DNA of 11,417 nucleotides, from the NCBI GenBank assembly GCA_910587225.1, contig CAJULT010000021.1:1-11417 (forward strand), in the 5' to 3' direction. Below, in pieces: positions 6,202-11,417 of this stretch (position 1 is the first letter of the stretch; every line of letters begins with the position of its first letter). The notes under the pieces were generated by a model. It was not told the DNA's origin. It saw only the letters and a program-made list of their open reading frames with translations, and ran no database searches. The position numbers were made by a program, and so were the translations under genes. This DNA is from an uncultured Christensenellaceae bacterium (GTDB lineage: Bacteria; Bacillota; Clostridia; Christensenellales; UBA1242).

Positions 6202-6250
6202 CATTTTAGACAATTTTAAACAATATTCTACATTTTTATACAATATTGAA
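6202..6250. repeat. Array of five ~10-bp direct repeats upstream of the Rho-like promoter
   Basis: On the plus strand five AT-rich units each begin with CA, at 6202, 6211, 6221, 6231 and 6241: CATTTTAGA, CAATTTTAAA, CAATATTCTA, CATTTTTATA, CAATATTGAA. On the minus strand three of the four units between 6204 and 6243 share TTGTNTAAAA. The array abuts the -35 hexamer and extends about 15 bp into the end of the exporter gene. The 9-10-bp spacing puts all units on one face of the helix. It could be an UP-like or bent element, or a cooperative protein-binding site. Confidence 0.6.
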
Positions 6251-7135
6251 TAAACTTACTATCATTCCGCAGCCAACAGCAATAGCATACAGCGAAACAA
6301 CTATGGCAAGGTTTTGCCAAATCTTTTTCTTGTTAACCGTGAATAGAACGATAAGCCCAACACCTGCTCCAGCGCAAAGCCCACCAACTAACGCTGCGAA
6401 GCCAAGCGCCCCTGACATATATAACTCAACTAAGAATACCGAGCCTGCACAATTTGGAATTAATCCAATTGCGCAACCAATGACTATTTGTAGATAAATA
6501 TTATCGGTGAAAATACCTTTTAATGCATCAAGTCCTGCGTAGCCTAGTACCAAATTTATAATAAGCGTTGCAACAAAAACCCAAGCAGTAATAATAAGGG
6601 TATGTTTAAGCGCATCTACGAATATGTTTTTTGCGCAGCAGTGGTCATGTTCATGCTTTTCGTCATGTGCATGTTCGCAGTGATCTCCTTCTTTAATAAC
6701 TTCAACTTGCGCAGCTTTCTTTTTCTTAATCGTAAATAGCCCCAACATAAGGTCGATAGCATAACCAATTACAATTGCGAAAGCTACCTTAAATGCAAGC
6801 AGCAATAAAAGTTTAGGGACAAATTCAGGCTTTGAAATCATAAGCGGGATCGCCTCATCACTTGTAGCAATAAAAACAGCCATTAGCGTACCCAAAGTGA
6901 CAACTTTATTCGAATAGAGTTTACTCATAACAGAAGAGAACCCGCATTGAGGCACACAACCTAAAAAAGCACCAACTAAAGGTCCTACCTTTTTCGTGTG
7001 GTGCAATAGTTTAGAATATTTTCCATTTCCTTCATGTGAGAAGTAACCCACAAGAAGATAAGCTAGATACAAAAATGGTATAACCCAAAGCGTATCAATC
7101 AGCGCATCTTTAAGCGCCTCCCAAAAAATGTCCAT
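6236..7135 (-). CDS. Putative heavy-metal/manganese exporter (ArsP_2/DUF2899 type)
   Basis: A 299-residue polytopic membrane protein of the PF11449-like group, described as putative 10-helix heavy-metal exporters and often annotated as manganese transporters. Two homologous halves are visible. FW-EALKDALIDTLWV near residue 5 resembles IFVDALKHTLIITAWV at 171-186, and GCVPQCGFS (59-67) mirrors GLIPNCAGS (224-232). The paired Cys/Pro motifs in helices are plausible metal ligands. Between the halves a basic stretch (137-140) is followed by a His/Cys/acid cluster (HCEHAHDEKHEHDHCC, 152-167), typical of a cytosolic metal-sensing loop. The substrate cannot be read from the sequence; Mn, Zn, Cd or another metal is possible. 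The ATG shares its A with the TAA stop of the solenoid gene (TAATG), with no independent strong ribosome site, so it is translationally coupled. No terminator hairpin follows, and some transcription may run into the Rho-like gene. Confidence 0.75.
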   Translation of the reverse strand: MDIFWEALKDALIDTLWVIPFLYLAYLLVGYFSHEGNGKYSKLLHHTKKVGPLVGAFLGCVPQCGFSSVMSKLYSNKVVTLGTLMAVFIATSDEAIPLMISKPEFVPKLLLLLAFKVAFAIVIGYAIDLMLGLFTIKKKKAAQVEVIKEGDHCEHAHDEKHEHDHCCAKNIFVDALKHTLIITAWVFVATLIINLVLGYAGLDALKGIFTDNIYLQIVIGCAIGLIPNCAGSVFLVELYMSGALGFAALVGGLCAGAGVGLIVLFTVNKKKIWQNLAIVVSLYAIAVGCGMIVSLFNIV

Positions 7136-8055
7136 TATTTATTCTCGCTAGGTTTAGTATCAATATCCTCAATTTTCATTTGTTTAGATTTTGTCTTGCG
7201 CTTAGGTTTAGTATCCTCTGTTTTTTCCTCAGTAGCTGCTTCAACCTTCACCTCAGCCGCCTCGGCTTTAACCTCTTTTTTCTTGTCAGTCTTAGCTGCT
7301 TCCGCCTTTTCGCGCTTAAATTCACTCATTCTTTTTTCACTTTCTTTTGGAGAATAAAGAATGATAGTCTGCTTATCTTGATAGCCAATCTTTCCGTCCA
7401 TGTTAGCAGAAATCATAGCCTTGCCAAGCATCTCGTCAATACTTCCCTTATTAAAAGTAGAAACTTCACTTGTATCAGCAAAAAGTCCAATTTGACCATT
7501 GTTCATAGTTCCAACTTTGGCATCATTTAAAAGATAAGTGATTTTTCCGTCAAGCATACTTACAAGGTTAGCATTATTCATAATTCCAGTAATCTCACCT
7601 GTAATCATGGTTACAATGCGCGCTTTATTTCTTACAAACATAACCTGCCCTTGTGTTATAGTTGCAAGTTCAGCTTTGTCATCAACAAAACGAATAAATC
7701 CGCCGTTCATTGTGCCAAGTTTAGCCTTGCCGCGTACGTAATCAATTACGCAGGTGTTGATAGTAGTAATAGAAGCCTTGCCAGCCACTTCAGTGATAGT
7801 TCCGCTTTTAAATAGCCCTATTTTAGCCTTGCCACCAATACTATCGATAACGCAATCTTCAACCATTTGAATTTTAGCCTTGCCGCTTATCTCTTTAAAG
7901 GTGCAATTAAAAGCCTCTAAGACAATGGCATTGCCACTAAGGCTAACATTATTACACTTGTTGAGGATATGCACCCCACCAGAAAGACTAAAATTGGATT
8001 CTTCATCATGGATGATAGGATCAATAACTTTTTCTTTTTTCTTCATAAGGCACAT
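7135..8055 (-). CDS. Beta-solenoid protein of 17-residue repeats
   Basis: I do not recognise a named family. Ten consecutive units of exactly 17 residues run from residue 58 to 227 without any insertion, for example GKAKIGLFKSGTITEVA and NKARIVTMITGEITGIM. The consensus is roughly (G/N)KA(K/x)(I/L)-x2-(M/I)-x2-G-x-I-x2-(F/V/I)-x. One or two looser units precede them (residues 24-57). Regular alternating hydrophobics with Gly turns at this period are what a right-handed beta-helix gives, and bactofilins have similar rung lengths. Residues 236-306 are a charged Lys/Glu/Ala-rich tail, likely disordered. No signal peptide, membrane segment or LPXTG is seen, so it is probably cytoplasmic and may polymerise. 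The first ATG is favoured over the one three codons later because GGAG lies 6 nt before it. The gene has its own promoter and is coupled to the metal exporter. Confidence 0.75.
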   Translation of the reverse strand: MCLMKKKEKVIDPIIHDEESNFSLSGGVHILNKCNNVSLSGNAIVLEAFNCTFKEISGKAKIQMVEDCVIDSIGGKAKIGLFKSGTITEVAGKASITTINTCVIDYVRGKAKLGTMNGGFIRFVDDKAELATITQGQVMFVRNKARIVTMITGEITGIMNNANLVSMLDGKITYLLNDAKVGTMNNGQIGLFADTSEVSTFNKGSIDEMLGKAMISANMDGKIGYQDKQTIILYSPKESEKRMSEFKREKAEAAKTDKKKEVKAEAAEVKVEAATEEKTEDTKPKRKTKSKQMKIEDIDTKPSENK

Positions 8056-8089
8056 ATTTAACTCCTTTTTTCACCATATCGGTAGAATA

Positions 8090-8118
8090 AATATACCATA
8101 AAAAATATTATTATGCAA
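8090..8118 (-). promoter_or_regulatory. Promoter of the solenoid/exporter operon
   Basis: TTGCAT (8113-8118) and TATATT (8090-8095) are 17 bp apart, and TGG precedes the -10 (extended -10). The predicted start near 8083 leaves about 28 nt of leader with GGAG at 8062-8065. That is too short for a metal riboswitch, so any metal control would have to act by a protein at the promoter. Confidence 0.7.
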
Positions 8119-8161
8119 TTATTTATTCAAGTTTTTGGCAAAATAACACAAAAAGTAAAGA

Positions 8162-8188
8162 AAAAGAAGGATTTTTATTCCTTCTTTT
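8162..8188 (-). terminator. Terminator overlapping the end of the DUF2238-like gene
   Basis: A 10-bp inverted repeat (8162-8171 with 8179-8188, 7-nt loop) includes the TAA stop at 8175-8177 in its loop and the final Lys/Glu codons in one arm. On the minus strand it is followed by a T-rich but interrupted tract. It is probably the end of the valS unit. The stem is AT-rich and therefore weaker than the other terminators. Confidence 0.6.
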
Positions 8189-8939
8189 GCTTTGTTTCAG
8201 CCTCTTTTGCCTCTTCCCCCTCAGAATCAGTAATTTGAGGCTCTTTTTGCATAACATTAATTTTGGTTTCGGTAAGTTCTCGTTCAATCGCGTTTATGCC
8301 AAGCGGAAGCGCTTTTTTGCCTAATATAAAGTGAATAAAGAATAAAAGCGCACCCGAAAAATTACATAAAATATCTTCCATTGTATCGGTTACAAGTGGC
8401 GCAAGCTGTCCAAAAGCGGAAACCTTATCCCCTTGTGCTGACATGCCAAAAAGATTGTCAAATGCCCATTCGCTTAGTTCCCACACAAGTTCAACTGCAA
8501 GCGAGAAACAAAGGCAGAAAACTACCACCTGCCAAACGCTAAGTTTTTTATAATCTCCAAGCCGTGCTATAAAGAAAAGCGCCAGCATTGCCACAAGATA
8601 GCCCATAATCACATGAATAACAATGTCATACCAACTAAACATATTGTAAAAATTAAGAGTTGCCCCTATAAATCCAGCAAAGAGAAGATAAATTTCAAGC
8701 CCTAAAAATAAAATGTTGTTTAATCGGGTTCTGAAAATTAGTTCAAAAAGATATGGGAGTAGTGACACAACTCCAACAAGTATAGCTGGCACAAGCCTGT
8801 CATTTGGGTCACCCGTCACACCATAATATATGGCAAGCGCCGCACTTGCAAGAAAGATTGAAAGCATAAATGCTAGATTTATAATTTTAAAAATCTTGTC
8901 TTTTTTAGTAAGTTGTGAAAACTTCACTTTTTTTCTCAT
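8175..8939 (-). CDS. Six-helix membrane protein, DUF2238/YjdF-like
   Basis: A 254-residue integral membrane protein with about six helices: residues 17-39, 48-69, 74-98, 104-126, 134-158 and 184-206. Conserved-looking intramembrane polar motifs WYD-x3-H-x2-MGYL (103-115), ELVWELSEW-x2-D (150-161) and TDTMEDI (184-190) match the pattern of the DUF2238/YjdF group, whose function is unknown. Paired His/Asp/Glu residues in helices could form a metal or active site, but this is inference. The C-terminal 40 residues are a soluble acidic then basic tail (ITDSEGEEAKEAE...) not typical of the family core. The ATG overlaps the valS TGA by 4 bp (ATGA), with AGGAG 11 nt upstream, so expression is tied to valS. 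A hairpin overlaps its stop codon. Confidence 0.7.
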   Translation of the reverse strand: MRKKVKFSQLTKKDKIFKIINLAFMLSIFLASAALAIYYGVTGDPNDRLVPAILVGVVSLLPYLFELIFRTRLNNILFLGLEIYLLFAGFIGATLNFYNMFSWYDIVIHVIMGYLVAMLALFFIARLGDYKKLSVWQVVVFCLCFSLAVELVWELSEWAFDNLFGMSAQGDKVSAFGQLAPLVTDTMEDILCNFSGALLFFIHFILGKKALPLGINAIERELTETKINVMQKEPQITDSEGEEAKEAETKQKKE

Positions 8940-11417
8940 AACTTTGAAAGCTCCTGTTTAAGTTTTGCCAAAAGTGCCTCATTTTTAACTAATTTTTCTT
9001 TTTCCTCATCAACAAGTTTTTGAGGAGCTTTTGCTATAAAGCCGGGATTAGAAAGCATTTTGTTAGACCTTGCAATTTCAAACTCGCAGGAAGCAACCTC
9101 TTTTTCAAGTCTTACCCTCTCCTGCTCGGTGTCAATAATCTCACCCATAGGCAGATAAACATTCGCACATTCGCAGATAACTTTCACAGATTTTCCGTCA
9201 ACCTTTCCTTCTTCTATATGAGTTCCAAAGCCAAGTTTAACAATATCAGCGAAGCTTTCTTTCACAAGAGAATTATGATTTAAAATTTCAATATATAAAC
9301 TTGTTCGCTTATTGTCTGGCAGATTGAACTGCGCGCGCGACGCACGAATTTTTCTAATAAGGTCAATTATAAGCTCATAGTCATTTGCAGTAAGCTTTGC
9401 TTTTATTTTAGTAGGCCAAGACGCATGCATGATTGTGCTTTCATGCACTGGCAAAGCCTTGTAAAGATATTCTGTCACAAATGGAATGAATGGATGAAAA
9501 AGTTTGAGAATGTCAGTAAATACATATAAAAGCAGATTCTTAGCTACATTTGCTCTTTCTTTATCGCTGCCATAAAGGTCGCCCTTAACAAGTTCAATGT
9601 ACCAATCGCAGAACTTGCCAACAGTAAACTCAATAAGGTTAGACACCGCTACGCCAAGCGCGTATTTTTCGATGTTCTTAGTCACCTGCTTGATGGTTTT
9701 GTCAAGCTCGGATAAAATCCATTTGTCTTTTTCGGCAAGGTTCAATTTCTCAAGCGGTTTAACTTCCACATCTGCAATATTTTGAAGAACAAATTTGCCC
9801 GCATTATAAAGTTTGTTTATAAACACTTTCGCATCTTTTGCCTTGTCCTCTCCGTACTTTATATCTGTACCAATGCTCATGCCACTAACAAGTGAAAGAC
9901 GTAGACTATCTGCACCATATTTTTCAATCATGTCGATTGGGTCAACGCCGTTCCCAAGATGCTTACTCATTTTAACGCCTTTGCTATCTCTTACAATACC
10001 GTTAATGACGACATCTTTAAAAGGAACTTCCTTCATAAACTCCAAGCCAGAAACTACCATTTTGGAAACCCAGAAGGTAATAATATCCTGTGCGGTAACA
10101 AGCACGCTTGTTGGATAATAATATTTCAAATCTTCTGTTTTATCAGGATAGCCGAGTACGCTAAAAGGCCAAAGCGCAGAAGAGAACCAAGTGTCAAGAA
10201 CATCTTTATCCTGGGTAAAGCTATGGCTATGACATTTTGGACACTCGTTTGGTTCATTTTCGCTTGCAAAAACATTTCCGCAATCTGAGCAGTAATAAAC
10301 AGGAATGCGGTGTCCAAGCCAAATCTGTCTTGAAATGCACCAGTCTTGCGTGTTTTCAAGCCAGTTAAGGTAGCCTTTTTCATATCTCTTAGGCACAAAC
10401 TTAACTTTCCCTGTCTTAACTGCCTCGATTGCAGGCTTCACAAGGTCGGTCATCTTTACAAACCACTGAGTTGAAATTTTAGGCTCGGTATAACTTCCAC
10501 AGCGGTCACATGTACCCACCTGATTTTTATATTTCTCTTTCTTTACTAGATAGCCACCCTCTTTAAGTGCCTTTTCAATTTGAGGTCTTGCATCAATTCG
10601 GTCAAGCCCTGCAAACTGCCCTGCAATTTCGGTAAGCTTACCCGCGTCGTCAATGCAGGTTACAATCTCAAGCCCATGGCGAAGTCCTACCTCATAGTCA
10701 TTTGGGTCATGCGCTGGCGTGATTTTAACAGCACCCGTTCCAAACCCCATTTCGCAGTATTCATCCCCAATAAGTTTAATCTTTTTGTTTACGAGTGGCA
10801 AAATAAGGTCCTTTCCAATCTGACCTTTATATCTTTTGTCATTTGGGTTAACAGCCACCGCAGTGTCACCAAAAATTGTTTCTGGTCTAGTTGTTGCAAC
10901 AGTTACATAACCGCTCCCATCAGCAAAAGGATAGCGAATATGCCAAAGATTAGTGACTTGATCTTTATGCACATTTTCGTTATCACTGATGGTTGTGCGG
11001 CAGGATGGGCAATAGTTGACCACCCTCTTTCCTTTATAAATAAGTCCGCGATTAAAATAATCACAAAATACATGTCTTACTGCACGACTTAAATTATCAT
11101 TCATGGTAAAAGCAAGCCTATTCCAATCACAAGAAAGTCCTAAGCTTTTAAACTGATTTACAATAGTATTGCCATAATCAGAGTACCACTGCCAGCCAAG
11201 TCGTAAAAATTCGTCACGCCCAACCCCTTCTTTTGTCAGACCTTTCGCTTTAAGCGAACGTACTAAAACTTCCTCAGTTGCAATAGCTGCATGGTCAGTT
11301 CCCGGCACCCAAAGTGCGTTATAGCCCTGCATTCTTTTAGTGCGGGTTAAGATGTCCTGAATAGTTGTATTGAGCGCATGACCTACGTGAGCTTTTCCAG
11401 TTACGTTTGGAGGAGGC
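8936..11417 (-). CDS. valS: Valyl-tRNA synthetase, 5' end missing (window edge)
   Basis: Class Ia synthetase that charges tRNA-Val. The frame is open to the window edge and encodes 826 residues; about 40-50 N-terminal residues lie outside. It starts within PPPNVTGKAHVGHAL, the HIGH region (H-V-G-H at 11378-11389). Next come TDHAAIATE, the editing domain with TTRPETIFGDTAV, zinc-type Cys pairs (YCPSC, CDRC, YYCSDC and CPKC), DVLDTWFSSALWPFS, the signature KMSKHLGN (9959-9973 for KMSKH), an anticodon-binding domain, and a C-terminal coiled coil (EQERVRLEKEVASCEFEI to the end) with the usual NPGFIAKAP element. The signature has His instead of the last Ser of KMSKS, a form also used by some isoleucyl enzymes. 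The editing domain and coiled coil favour Val over Ile or Leu enzymes. The TGA stop overlaps the next gene. Any T-box leader would lie outside the window. Confidence 0.97.
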   Translation of the reverse strand, partial: PPPNVTGKAHVGHALNTTIQDILTRTKRMQGYNALWVPGTDHAAIATEEVLVRSLKAKGLTKEGVGRDEFLRLGWQWYSDYGNTIVNQFKSLGLSCDWNRLAFTMNDNLSRAVRHVFCDYFNRGLIYKGKRVVNYCPSCRTTISDNENVHKDQVTNLWHIRYPFADGSGYVTVATTRPETIFGDTAVAVNPNDKRYKGQIGKDLILPLVNKKIKLIGDEYCEMGFGTGAVKITPAHDPNDYEVGLRHGLEIVTCIDDAGKLTEIAGQFAGLDRIDARPQIEKALKEGGYLVKKEKYKNQVGTCDRCGSYTEPKISTQWFVKMTDLVKPAIEAVKTGKVKFVPKRYEKGYLNWLENTQDWCISRQIWLGHRIPVYYCSDCGNVFASENEPNECPKCHSHSFTQDKDVLDTWFSSALWPFSVLGYPDKTEDLKYYYPTSVLVTAQDIITFWVSKMVVSGLEFMKEVPFKDVVINGIVRDSKGVKMSKHLGNGVDPIDMIEKYGADSLRLSLVSGMSIGTDIKYGEDKAKDAKVFINKLYNAGKFVLQNIADVEVKPLEKLNLAEKDKWILSELDKTIKQVTKNIEKYALGVAVSNLIEFTVGKFCDWYIELVKGDLYGSDKERANVAKNLLLYVFTDILKLFHPFIPFVTEYLYKALPVHESTIMHASWPTKIKAKLTANDYELIIDLIRKIRASRAQFNLPDNKRTSLYIEILNHNSLVKESFADIVKLGFGTHIEEGKVDGKSVKVICECANVYLPMGEIIDTEQERVRLEKEVASCEFEIARSNKMLSNPGFIAKAPQKLVDEEKEKLVKNEALLAKLKQELSKL

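Noticed and set aside
8056..8174. Mn riboswitch (yybP-ykoY type) upstream of the solenoid/exporter operon.
   Set aside because: The predicted leader is only about 28 nt and the whole gap is about 120 bp, much of it promoter and terminator tail. No riboswitch fits.
10580..11092. 170-residue plus-strand open frame.
   Set aside because: It lies wholly antisense to valS domains that are strongly conserved, with no family resemblance.

Overview
The window is AT-rich, gene-dense bacterial DNA in which every supported gene lies on the minus strand. Near-consensus sigma-A type promoters, AAGGAGG ribosome sites, hairpin-plus-T-tract terminators, a DivIVA-like protein and the gene families present point to a low-GC Bacillota. 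It is probably an uncultivated Clostridia-type lineage, but the taxon is inferred rather than shown. TGA serves as a stop codon, so the code looks standard.

Layout in transcription order, right to left. (1) valS (8936-11417, 5' end outside the window) overlaps by 4 bp a six-helix membrane protein resembling the DUF2238/YjdF group (8175-8939). A hairpin overlaps the end of that gene. (2) A new promoter (8090-8118) drives a cytoplasmic protein built from 17-residue beta-solenoid repeats (7135-8055). It overlaps by 1 nt a putative heavy-metal or manganese exporter with a His-rich loop (6236-7135). (3) A promoter preceded by an array of about 10-bp repeats (6202-6250) drives a degenerate Rho paralogue without a P-loop (4997-6154). 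Its reading frame appears to have been cut short by a one-base frameshift. (4) A stand-alone SF2 helicase with six C-terminal helicase-associated (HA) repeats (2256-4850) sits between two identical 31-bp terminator copies. (5) A consensus promoter whose start point would fall on the ATG drives the operon lgt (lipoprotein lipidation), a polytopic membrane protein, and a DivIVA-like coiled-coil protein. It ends at a terminator at 101-128.

valS, lgt and the DivIVA-like gene are housekeeping or envelope functions. The more unusual content is the middle: the Rho-like pseudo-ATPase with its phased repeat array, the helicase cassette with a recently duplicated repeat array, and the solenoid protein coupled to a metal exporter. 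Nothing in the sequence shows that these form one system. They have separate promoters, and two strong terminators isolate the helicase. No RNA genes, CRISPR arrays, transposases or riboswitches were recognised. No gene-free stretch exceeds about 150 bases.
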